Under the pieces are notes generated by a model. It was not told the origin of the DNA. It was given only the letters and a program-made list of their open reading frames with translations, and made no database searches. From the NCBI GenBank assembly GCA_910578605.1, contig CAJTQG010000004.1, forward strand, positions 80,529 to 114,687: DNA of 34,159 bases. Direction: 5' to 3'. A program made the position numbers and the translations under genes. The first letter of the stretch is position 1. The number at the start of each line of letters is the position of its first letter. Origin of the DNA: an uncultured Lachnospiraceae bacterium (GTDB lineage Bacteria > Bacillota > Clostridia > Lachnospirales > Lachnospiraceae). Shown piece by piece: positions 15,329 to 23,038 of this stretch.

Positions 15329-16189
15329 ATGTGGATTGCAGAGCATTGGAAAGATTATGAGGTGTTGGCTGCCTCAGGAGGAGAAAAACTGGAACGATGG
15401 GGTAAGTATATACTGGTGCGTCCGGATCCCCAAGTGCTTTGGAATACACCTCATTCCCATCCTATGTGGAAAAAGAAAAACGGACATTACCACAGAAGTG
15501 CAAAGGGCGGAGGTGAATGGGAATTTTTCTCTCTTCCGAAGCAGTGGAATATCTCTTACAGAGAATTAACATTTTGTCTGAAACCTTTCAGCTTTAAGCA
15601 TACGGGATTGTTTCCGGAGCAGGCTGTGAATTGGGACTGGTTTTCAGAGAAAATAAAAAAGGCAGGAAGACCGATCAAGGTGCTGAATTTATTTGCCTAT
15701 ACAGGAGGAGCCACGTTGGCGGCAGCGGCGGCAGGCGCCAGCGTCACCCATGTGGATGCCTCCAAGGGTATGGTTGGCTGGGCGAAGGAGAACGCAAAGG
15801 CAAGTCACTTGGAGAATGCCCCCATACGATGGCTGGTAGATGATTGTGTGAAATTTGTGGAACGTGAAATCAGGCGGGGCAACAAGTATGACGCCATTAT
15901 TATGGATCCCCCGTCCTACGGCAGAGGACCTAAAGGTGAAATCTGGAAGATAGAAGACTCCATTCATCATTTTGTGCAGTTGTGTGCCCAAATATTATCT
16001 AAAGATGCCCTGTTCTTTTTAATCAACTCCTACACAACCGGTTTGGCTCCCAGCGTGCTGTCCTATTTAATCGGAACCGAAATTATTCCTAAATTTGGCG
16101 GCAGTGTTCAATCGGAGGAGATAGGGCTTAGGGTAAGTGAGAACGGATTGATTTTGCCCTGCGGCGCTTCTGCAAGGTGGAGCAAATAA
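15329..16189 (+). CDS. RlmI-like class I SAM-dependent methyltransferase
   Basis: The 286-residue product belongs to the RNA-methyltransferase-like group related to RlmI/RlmK. The middle has FSFKHTGLFPEQAVNWDWF, then motif I LNLFAYTGGATLAAAAAGA, the acidic THVDASKGMV, and motif IV MDPPSYGRGPKG, the DPPS/P sequence typical of RNA and nucleobase methyltransferases. There is no N-terminal PUA domain of full RlmI; the first 70 residues are different. The likely role is methylation of rRNA or another RNA, but the target base is not determined by sequence. GGGAGA precedes ATG 15329. Confidence 0.85.
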   Translation: MWIAEHWKDYEVLAASGGEKLERWGKYILVRPDPQVLWNTPHSHPMWKKKNGHYHRSAKGGGEWEFFSLPKQWNISYRELTFCLKPFSFKHTGLFPEQAVNWDWFSEKIKKAGRPIKVLNLFAYTGGATLAAAAAGASVTHVDASKGMVGWAKENAKASHLENAPIRWLVDDCVKFVEREIRRGNKYDAIIMDPPSYGRGPKGEIWKIEDSIHHFVQLCAQILSKDALFFLINSYTTGLAPSVLSYLIGTEIIPKFGGSVQSEEIGLRVSENGLILPCGASARWSK

Positions 16190-16268
16190 GTATAACTTAG
16201 CTATGAATATAATCAGGTAGTAAAATGATGATGAGAAATGTTATTTTAAATAGGGGAAGGGCAAAGAT

Positions 16269-16691
16269 ATGTTGATTTTATTGTATCAGATTGCACAGGA
16301 GAAGAAAAAGCAAATTAAAAAGCTGTGCGGACAAATGCATATACAGGTAAAAGAGGTAAGCCCCCAGGAATATGGACAGGCACTGGGTATAACAGCAGGG
16401 ATTCTTCCAAAGAATACAGTAGGTTTACAGCAGTCGCCAGTCCTTGACATGCCCATGAAAAATCCCCTATCCATAGGAGCAGCGGAGGAGATGCTTGTAT
16501 TTTGCGGACTGCAGCAGTCAGTTATGGAGGAATTTTTAAGGAGATATAAGGAAGAGGGAATAGAGCCTATTTCCCTGAAGGCTGTAGTGACGCAGTACAA
16601 TATATTTTGGAGTTTAGGACAGCTGCAGGAGGAGCTGAGGAGGGAGCGAAAGGAAATGGAAAAATGCCGGCCATTTCCAACTAATTCATAA
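16269..16691 (+). CDS. DUF3783-like protein of unknown function
   Basis: The 140-residue soluble protein ends in the pattern MLVFCGLQQSVMEEFL ... GIEPISLKAVVTQYNIFW ... LQEELRRERKEM, which I recognise as the DUF3783 type found in Clostridia. The N-terminal half (to about residue 70) is poorly conserved-looking. GGGGAAGGG lies just upstream of ATG 16269. It is the last gene before a good terminator and follows the RNA methyltransferase gene by 79 bp, possibly as part of one transcript. No activity can be proposed. Confidence 0.75.
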   Translation: MLILLYQIAQEKKKQIKKLCGQMHIQVKEVSPQEYGQALGITAGILPKNTVGLQQSPVLDMPMKNPLSIGAAEEMLVFCGLQQSVMEEFLRRYKEEGIEPISLKAVVTQYNIFWSLGQLQEELRRERKEMEKCRPFPTNS

Positions 16692-16721
16692 AATTAAATT
16701 TTATAGTTTTGATGATAAAAT

Positions 16722-16775
16722 AAAAACAGAAATTGATGATTTGTTTAACAAAAACAGCAGCAATTTCTGTTTTTT
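16722..16775 (+). terminator. rho-independent terminator before the polysaccharide cluster
   Basis: AAAAACAGAAATTG (16722-16735) pairs with CAATTTCTGTTTTT (16761-16774) around a 25-nt loop, with a T6 run at the 3' side and an A-run at the 5' side. It should stop transcription from the DUF3783-like gene and could work in both directions. Confidence 0.75.
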
Positions 16776-16892
16776 ACTTTATGTAAGAAGATTTTTCATG
16801 ATAAACATGAGATGCTGGCAAACTTTGCTGCCGAATATTAGGATAGAATTCGTAAAATGTCATAATTTGTTATGGAAATGCTGTCTTGTCTG

Positions 16893-16901
16893 TGTTACAA
16901 T
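16893..16901 (+). promoter_or_regulatory. extended -10 promoter for the sugar cluster
   Basis: TGT-TACAAT (16893-16901) forms an extended -10 element. The region 17 bp upstream is a poor -35 match. Transcription would start near 16908, giving a leader of about 60 nt before rfbF. It is the only promoter-like signal between the terminator and the cluster. Confidence 0.4.
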
Positions 16902-16969
16902 AACGCTGTATGTGTAAAAACAGGAATAGTATTACGTTGATATTTAAAAAATATTGAGAGGAAAAACAT

Positions 16970-17746
16970 ATGAAAGTAGTAATTTTAGCCGGAGGATTCG
17001 GCACTAGAATAAGTGAGGAGAGTCACCTGAAGCCAAAGCCCATGATTGAAATAGGTGAGAGACCGATTCTTTGGCATATTATGAAAATTTATTCTCATTA
17101 TGGCTTTGATGAATTTGTGATTTGTCTTGGATATAAGCAATATATGATAAAAGAATTTTTTGCAGATTATTTTCTGCACACATCAGATATTACATTTGAT
17201 ATTGCCAATAATCAAATGACAGTTCACAATAATTATTCGGAAAACTGGAAGGTTACACTGGTAGATACAGGCCTGAATACTATGACTGGAGGGCGTATTA
17301 AACGTGTAAAGGAATATATTGGTGACGAGACATTTTTGTTGACCTATGGAGATGGTGTGGCAAATGTTGATATCAATAAGGAGTTGGCATTTCACCAGTC
17401 TCACGGCAAAATGGTAACTATGGCGGCAATCAATATAGACCAGCGATTTGGAGTGTTGGATATTAACGATAATGGCGGGATTGAATCCTTTCGAGAAAAG
17501 ACAAAGGATGACGGCAGTATTATCAACGGCGGTTTTATGATTTGTGAACCTAAGATTTTGGATTATATAGATGGGGATTTAACTGTGTTTGAGAAGAAGC
17601 CTTTGGAGACAGCGGCGGATATGGGTGAACTTATGGCATATCGTCACAATGGCTTTTGGCAGTGTATGGATACCCAGAGAGATAAAATGAAGCTGGAGGA
17701 ACTGTGGGCGTCCGGCAATGCGCCGTGGAAAGTATGGGATAACTAA
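16970..17746 (+). CDS. rfbF: glucose-1-phosphate cytidylyltransferase
   Basis: The enzyme joins glucose 1-phosphate and CTP to CDP-glucose, the entry step to CDP-3,6-dideoxyhexoses. The 258-residue product has the nucleotidyltransferase N-terminus (VVILAGGFGTRISEESHLKP, then KPMIEIGERPILWHIMKIY), GYKQYMIKEFF, the metal site LTYGDGVANVD and GGFMICEPKILDYIDGD. Its length matches RfbF/AscA (about 257). GAGAGGAAAA precedes the ATG. It is the first gene of the plus-strand polysaccharide operon, and rfbG follows 16 bp later. Confidence 0.95.
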   Translation: MKVVILAGGFGTRISEESHLKPKPMIEIGERPILWHIMKIYSHYGFDEFVICLGYKQYMIKEFFADYFLHTSDITFDIANNQMTVHNNYSENWKVTLVDTGLNTMTGGRIKRVKEYIGDETFLLTYGDGVANVDINKELAFHQSHGKMVTMAAINIDQRFGVLDINDNGGIESFREKTKDDGSIINGGFMICEPKILDYIDGDLTVFEKKPLETAADMGELMAYRHNGFWQCMDTQRDKMKLEELWASGNAPWKVWDN

Positions 17747-17762
17747 TAGAATGGAGATTATT

Positions 17763-18824
17763 ATGTTAAATGAGGAATTTTATCAAAATAAAACAGTGCT
17801 GGTGACAGGTCATACAGGTTTTAAGGGAACATGGATGTGTCGTTTGCTTGTCAATGCAGGGGCAAAGGTGATTGGCTATGCCTTGCAGCCGCCTACCACA
17901 CCAGATTTATTTTCTATGAGTGATTTAGAACATAAAATGACATCCATTATAGGAGATATTCGAGATTTAGAACATCTAAAGGAGGTTTTTGCAAAGCACC
18001 ATCCAGAGGTTGTCATTCATATGGCAGCTCAGCCCATTGTGAGAGATTCCTACAAAGATCCTGTGTACACCTATGACACAAATGTGATGGGAACAGTAAA
18101 TATATGTGAGTGTGTTCGATTGAATCCATGTGTAAAATCATTTTTAAATGTGACAACAGATAAAGTATATGAGAACAAGGAATGGGAGTGGGGATATCGG
18201 GAGAATGAACCATTAGACGGGTACGACCCGTATTCCAACAGCAAATCCTGTTCTGAGCTGGTGACACACAGCTATAAAAACTCCTTCTTCTGCAATATGG
18301 AGGTGGCAGTTTCTACAGCAAGGGCTGGAAATGTCATAGGCGGCGGAGATTTTGCCAATGACCGAATCGTGCCGGACTGTATACGGGCTGCCATGAAGAA
18401 AGAAGATATTATTGTGAGGAATCCTCACTCTACTCGGCCATTTCAGCATGTGCTTGAACCAATAGCCGCCTATCTGCTAATTTGCCAAAAGCAGTATGAG
18501 GACAGAAGCTATGAGGGCTATTATAATGTTGGTCCCGACGAGACAGATTGTGTCACAACAGGACATTTGGTGGATGTATTTTGTGAGAAATGGGGACAAA
18601 ATCAAAAATGGGTGAATCAGTATGACGGTGGGCCTCATGAGGCTAACTTCTTAAAATTGGATTGCTCAAAATTAAAGAATGTGTTTGGCTGGAAGCCCCG
18701 CTGGAATTTTAATATGGCAATGGAAAAGACGGTGGAATGGTCGAAGGTATATGAGGCAGACGGTGATGTGGCTGCCTGTATGGATAAACAGATTCAAGAG
18801 TTTTTAAGTGAATATAAAAAGTAA
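17763..18824 (+). CDS. rfbG: CDP-glucose 4,6-dehydratase
   Basis: RfbG converts CDP-glucose to CDP-4-keto-6-deoxyglucose with bound NAD. The 353-residue SDR protein has the cofactor loop GHTGFKGTW (residues 16-24), HMAAQPIVRDSYKDPVYTYD, the catalytic TTDKVYENKEW (Thr131-Thr132-Asp133) and YSNSK (Tyr157/Lys161). RPFQHVLEPIAAYL follows in the substrate domain. The start at 17763 follows GGAG (17754-17757); in-frame upstream codons at 17718 and 17751 would overlap rfbF or the ribosome binding site. It works between RfbF and RfbH. Confidence 0.95.
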   Translation: MLNEEFYQNKTVLVTGHTGFKGTWMCRLLVNAGAKVIGYALQPPTTPDLFSMSDLEHKMTSIIGDIRDLEHLKEVFAKHHPEVVIHMAAQPIVRDSYKDPVYTYDTNVMGTVNICECVRLNPCVKSFLNVTTDKVYENKEWEWGYRENEPLDGYDPYSNSKSCSELVTHSYKNSFFCNMEVAVSTARAGNVIGGGDFANDRIVPDCIRAAMKKEDIIVRNPHSTRPFQHVLEPIAAYLLICQKQYEDRSYEGYYNVGPDETDCVTTGHLVDVFCEKWGQNQKWVNQYDGGPHEANFLKLDCSKLKNVFGWKPRWNFNMAMEKTVEWSKVYEADGDVAACMDKQIQEFLSEYKK

Positions 18825-19045
18825 TTTTAATATTCAAGAAAATTAGTGAAGAAGAAATTTAAGAAGAATATTCAAGAAGAATATTCAAGAAAGAAAAGAA
18901 TGGAAAGTTAAAGAACAGATAGAAATAGAACAGATAGAAATAGAATAGATAGATAAAAGAACAGAGAGATTTCATAAAAGGGAATTAGGCAATAGTAAAA
19001 GAAAGGATTTGTATGACAGAAAATGTGATACAGAAGGTGTGATAA
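18825..19045. repeat. purine-rich spacer with two tandem repeats between rfbG and rfbH
   Basis: AAGAAGAATATTC is repeated twice perfectly (18861-18873, 18874-18886), and AACAGATAGAAATAG twice (18914-18928, 18929-18943) with a partial third copy. The whole 221-bp gap is strongly A/G-rich on the plus strand. Near its end an ATG (19013) with AAAGGA upstream encodes a 9-residue ORF ending at 19042, three bases before rfbH. It may aid translation of rfbH by coupling, or be chance. Confidence 0.55.
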
Positions 19046-20383
19046 ATGTTTGAAAATAAGACAGAAGCTCAGGCAAGAGAGGAAATTCTAGCACAGGTGA
19101 AGGAATACTGTGAAAAATATCACAATACAAATGTGTACAAGGAGGGGGACAGGATTCCGTATGCGTCCCGCTTTTACGGAAGCGAGGAAATGGTGAATCT
19201 GGTTGACAGCTCCCTGGAGTTTTGGTTGACAGCAGGAAGATATACAGAGCAGTTTGAAAAAAAATTTGCCGAATATTTAGGCGTTCGTTTTTGTTCTTTG
19301 GTGAATTCCGGCTCCTCCGCAAACCTAAATGCGTTTATGGCGTTGACATCCCCTCTTTTAGGAGAGAGACAAATTCAGCGAGGCGATGAAGTAATTACAG
19401 TGGCAGCAGGTTTTCCAACTACAGTTTCTAGTATTATTCAATATGGCGCTGTTCCGGTGTTTGTGGATGTGACCATCCCCCAATATAATATAGACGTTAA
19501 CATGTTAGAGAAGGCTTTAAGCCCTAAGACAAAGGCGGTGATGATTGCCCATACCCTTGGCAATCCTTTTGATTTAGGTGCTGTGAAGGCCTTTTGTGAT
19601 GCCCATAACCTGTGGCTGGTAGAGGATAACTGTGATGCTCTTGGCTCACAATATGAGATAGATGGAGAGATGAAGTTTACCGGAACCATAGGTGACATAG
19701 GTACTTCCAGCTTTTATCCGCCCCACCATATGACTATGGGAGAGGGAGGCGCTGTTTATACGGATAATCCGCTGCTGCACAAGATTATTCGCTCCTTCCG
19801 GGATTGGGGAAGGGATTGTGTTTGTCCTCCAGGAAGAGATAATCTATGCGGACATCGTTTTGATAAACAGTATGGTGAATTGCCTTTAGGATATGACCAC
19901 AAATATGTCTACTCTCATTTTGGATATAATTTGAAGGCAACAGACATGCAGGCGGCAGTGGGATGCGCTCAGTTGGAAAAATTCCCATCCTTTGTAGAGA
20001 GAAGAAGACATAACTTTGAAAGATTGAAAAATGCCCTTCAGGGAGCGCAGGATAAACTGATTTTGCCGGAGGCATGTGCAAAATCCAATCCAAGCTGGTT
20101 TGGATTTTTGATTACATGCAGGGAAGGGGTAGATCGCAGTAAAGTAGTGCCATATGTAGAGGAGCATGGTGTGCAGACAAGAATGCTGTTTGCAGGCAAT
20201 TTAATCAAACATCCATGTTTTGATGAGATGAGGACAAAGGGACAGGGCTTTAGAGTGGCAGGCGACTTGACAAATACGGACAGAATTATGACAGATACTT
20301 TCTGGGTGGGAGTGTACCCGGGAATGAATGATGAGATGATAGATTATATGGCAAGAACGATTATGGATGCTATAAATCAATAA
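19046..20383 (+). CDS. rfbH: CDP-4-keto-6-deoxyglucose 3-dehydrase (RfbH/E1 type)
   Basis: RfbH is a PMP and [2Fe-2S] enzyme removing the C-3 hydroxyl to give CDP-4-keto-3,6-dideoxyglucose. The 445-residue product has the aminotransferase-like fold, but the PLP lysine is replaced by His227 in SSFYPPHHMTMGEGGAV, the hallmark of this dehydrase. Candidate iron-sulfur ligands are Cys196 (EDNCDALG) and C258-x-C260-x7-C268 (DCVCPPGRDNLC). The first spacing is 61 residues against 57 in the Yersinia enzyme as I recall it, from a 4-residue insertion. Its electron-donating reductase (DdhD/AscD type) is not in this window. AAGGTG precedes ATG 19046. Confidence 0.94.
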   Translation: MFENKTEAQAREEILAQVKEYCEKYHNTNVYKEGDRIPYASRFYGSEEMVNLVDSSLEFWLTAGRYTEQFEKKFAEYLGVRFCSLVNSGSSANLNAFMALTSPLLGERQIQRGDEVITVAAGFPTTVSSIIQYGAVPVFVDVTIPQYNIDVNMLEKALSPKTKAVMIAHTLGNPFDLGAVKAFCDAHNLWLVEDNCDALGSQYEIDGEMKFTGTIGDIGTSSFYPPHHMTMGEGGAVYTDNPLLHKIIRSFRDWGRDCVCPPGRDNLCGHRFDKQYGELPLGYDHKYVYSHFGYNLKATDMQAAVGCAQLEKFPSFVERRRHNFERLKNALQGAQDKLILPEACAKSNPSWFGFLITCREGVDRSKVVPYVEEHGVQTRMLFAGNLIKHPCFDEMRTKGQGFRVAGDLTNTDRIMTDTFWVGVYPGMNDEMIDYMARTIMDAINQ

Positions 20384-20416
20384 TTTAATGTTTAGCAGAA
20401 AGGTATGGTTTAATCT

Positions 20417-22261
20417 ATGAAACAGAGATTGGCAGATTATGTGGCGGATTTTTTAGTGGAACATGGAATAAAAGACTGCTTTATGGTAACAGGCGGAGGG
20501 GCAATGCATTTGAATGATGCGTTGGGACATAGGGAAGGAATGCATTGTACCTACAATCACCATGAGCAGGCATGCGCCATTGCGGCGGAAAGCTACGCCA
20601 GAGTCAATAACAAAATGGCAGTATTATGTGTTACTACGGGACCAGGGGGAACCAATGCTATCACTGGAGTTTTGGGCGGATGGCTGGATTCCGTTCCTAT
20701 GTTTGTCATATCGGGACAGGTCCGCTATGATACTACCGCCAGATATATGAGCCAATTTACAGATGGACTGCCTCTGCGGGCGGTAGGGGATCAGGAATAT
20801 GATATTACCAAGTCGGTGGCGCCTATGTGTAAATATGCGGTGATGCTGGAGGAGCCAAACCGCATACGCTATGTGCTGGAGAAGGCATATTATTTGGCCA
20901 TGACTGGCAGGAGAGGTCCTGTTTGGATTGATATACCTTTAAATTTTCAGAGCTGTGAGATTGAGACGGATGAATTGGCAGGGTATCATTTGTCAGAAGA
21001 TGAGGCAGCAGCTCCTAAACCTGTGGAACAGAAGGTTGTGAAAGAAATAATAGAAAAGATTCGCCAGGCGAAAAGGCCGGTTTTGTATGCAGGAAACGGT
21101 ATTCGTCTATCCGAGGGGTATGAAGCCTTTCGAAAAGCAGTAGAGAAAATTCATATTCCGGTAGTGACTTGCTGGGATTCCATAGATGCCATAGAGGATG
21201 AACATCCCCTGTATGTTGGCCGAGGGGGTATTATGGGAGATCGGGCAGGAAACTTTGCTGTGCAGAACGCGGACCTGGTGCTTGCGGTAGGAAATAGACT
21301 ATCCATTCGCCAAGTAGGTTATAACTGGAAAACATGGGCCAGGGAAGCTTATGTTATTATGGTAGATGCAGACCAGGCAGAGATGAAGAAAACCACTCTT
21401 CATGTGGAAATGCCGGTTTGGGCAGATGCCAAAAATTTTTTTGAGGTATGTAATGAAGTGCTGGAGGAAGAAGCTGCGCCGGTATTTTGTGATACATTCT
21501 GGTTGGAGAAGTGCGCAGGATGGAAGAAAACTTATCCGGTTACACAGCCTAAGCATTGGGAGGAGGACGGCCAATATGCCAACGTCTATGCATTTGTCCG
21601 ATGCCTAAGTGAACATCTTCCTGAGGATAATCTCACGGTAGTGTCTAACGGAAGCGCCTGCGTAGTGGGAAGCCATAATTATGTAATAAAGAAGAACAGT
21701 CGTTTTCTGATTAACAGCGGTGTGGCAAGTATGGGTTATGGACTTCCGGCTGCTATTGGGGCATGTAAGGCAGCTGGAAATAAGACAACTATCTGCTTAG
21801 AGGGAGATGGGAGCATTATGATGAATCTTCAGGAGCTGCAGACGGTTATCACTAACAAGCTACCTATTAAATTGTTTTTAATTAACAATGAGGGCTATCA
21901 CTCCATTCGTCAAACTCAAAATAATTTATTTTCACATCATAGTAAGGTGGGGATTGGACCGGAAAGCGGAGATTTATCATTTCCTGATTTTGGAAAGCTG
22001 GCAGCAGCATTTGGTTACCCTTATTTTGAGGCCCGCAGTAATGAGCAGATGAAGGAAGCGGTAGAAAAGACGCTTTTGACAGAGGGACCGGTATTTTGTC
22101 AGATATTTGTGTCCACCAAACAAAATTTTGAGCCGAAGAGCGCTACAAAGCGTCTGGAGGATGGTACTTTAGTCAGCCCGCCTTTGGAGGACTTAGCTCC
22201 GTTTTTGGACAGGGATGAATTTTATGAAAATATGCTGATTCCGCCAGTAAGTGAAGGATAA
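20417..22261 (+). CDS. thiamine-diphosphate enzyme of acetolactate synthase/YerE type
   Basis: The 614-residue protein has the three-domain POX/AHAS layout. The N-terminal PYR domain carries the activating Glu50 (NHHEQACAIAAESYAR) and TTGPGGTNAITGVLGGWLDS. A central FAD/nucleotide-type domain spans about residues 200-340. The C-terminal PP domain has the thiamine motif GDG (463-465) through NN (490-491). The usual AHAS small subunit is absent. Directly behind rfbFGH, the best parallel is YerE of yersiniose synthesis, which decarboxylates pyruvate and adds the two-carbon unit to C-4 of CDP-4-keto-3,6-dideoxyglucose. That role is inference from context; the protein alone only shows a ThDP 2-oxo-acid enzyme, and its real donor is unknown. 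Confidence 0.85.
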   Translation: MKQRLADYVADFLVEHGIKDCFMVTGGGAMHLNDALGHREGMHCTYNHHEQACAIAAESYARVNNKMAVLCVTTGPGGTNAITGVLGGWLDSVPMFVISGQVRYDTTARYMSQFTDGLPLRAVGDQEYDITKSVAPMCKYAVMLEEPNRIRYVLEKAYYLAMTGRRGPVWIDIPLNFQSCEIETDELAGYHLSEDEAAAPKPVEQKVVKEIIEKIRQAKRPVLYAGNGIRLSEGYEAFRKAVEKIHIPVVTCWDSIDAIEDEHPLYVGRGGIMGDRAGNFAVQNADLVLAVGNRLSIRQVGYNWKTWAREAYVIMVDADQAEMKKTTLHVEMPVWADAKNFFEVCNEVLEEEAAPVFCDTFWLEKCAGWKKTYPVTQPKHWEEDGQYANVYAFVRCLSEHLPEDNLTVVSNGSACVVGSHNYVIKKNSRFLINSGVASMGYGLPAAIGACKAAGNKTTICLEGDGSIMMNLQELQTVITNKLPIKLFLINNEGYHSIRQTQNNLFSHHSKVGIGPESGDLSFPDFGKLAAAFGYPYFEARSNEQMKEAVEKTLLTEGPVFCQIFVSTKQNFEPKSATKRLEDGTLVSPPLEDLAPFLDRDEFYENMLIPPVSEG

Positions 22262-22266
22262 GGATT

Positions 22267-23022
22267 ATGTTTGAACAGATAAAAGCAGTGTTGTTTGATT
22301 TGGATGGAACCATATATTATGGAAGCCAGTTGATTGCAAAAGCAGATCAGGTGGTTCAGGCTTTCAAAAATGCAGGTAAGCAAGTTTACTTTATGACAAA
22401 CAACTCCACCAAATCCAGGCAGCAAATATGTGATAAACTGCTGGGAATGGGACTGGAATGTTGCAAAGAACAGATTTATACATCCGGCTATGGAGCTGCC
22501 CTTTATGCCCAGAATAACGGTTATAAGAGTATTTATGTGTTTGGAACAGATGCCCTGAAGCAGGAATTTGCCCAGATGGGGATAGAGACAAGTTCCAAGG
22601 CAGAGGTAGTGGTAGTTGGTTATGATATGGATTTTGATTATGCCAAGCTTACGGATGCGCTTCAAGTTGCACTGAATGCAAAGATAATAATAGCATGCAA
22701 TAGAGAAAGGCATTATCCTGGGGAAGGTGCCAAAAGATTTCCGGGCTGCGGAGCTATGGTGGGAGCTTTGGAGGGAAGCCTTGGCAGAGAGGTGGATTAT
22801 GTGGTTGGTAAGCCGAACCCTCTTCTTCTGGATATAATTTGCACCCAGCAAAATTTAAAAAAAGAGGAAATCTTAGTTGTGGGGGACACCTATGAGAGTG
22901 ATATCCAGATGGCAGAGGAATATGGATGTGAGTCTATCTATATTCATGACGCTGCAGACAGTAAAGAATTAGGCAGTGTAAAAAGAGTATCGGGCATTGG
23001 GGAATTGTTGAAGTGGGTATAA
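22267..23022 (+). CDS. HAD-IIA (NagD-like) phosphatase
   Basis: The 251-residue protein has the HAD motifs in order: nucleophile LFDLDGTIYYG (Asp12, acid/base Asp14), motif II FMTNNSTKSR, the C2a cap, motif III GKPNP and motif IV VGDTYESDIQMAEEYG. This subgroup dephosphorylates small phosphorylated sugars and acids. It starts 5 bp after the thiamine enzyme gene and 16 bp before the aldolase gene, so a role with them is likely. Options are removing phosphate from a sugar or from a 2-oxo acid intermediate. The substrate cannot be read from the sequence. Confidence 0.88.
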   Translation: MFEQIKAVLFDLDGTIYYGSQLIAKADQVVQAFKNAGKQVYFMTNNSTKSRQQICDKLLGMGLECCKEQIYTSGYGAALYAQNNGYKSIYVFGTDALKQEFAQMGIETSSKAEVVVVGYDMDFDYAKLTDALQVALNAKIIIACNRERHYPGEGAKRFPGCGAMVGALEGSLGREVDYVVGKPNPLLLDIICTQQNLKKEEILVVGDTYESDIQMAEEYGCESIYIHDAADSKELGSVKRVSGIGELLKWV

Positions 23023-23038
23023 GATTGGAGATTAATAT

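Noticed and set aside
18861..18950. CRISPR-like array
   Set aside because: The repeats are direct tandem copies of 13 and 15 bp without spacers; no cas genes are present.
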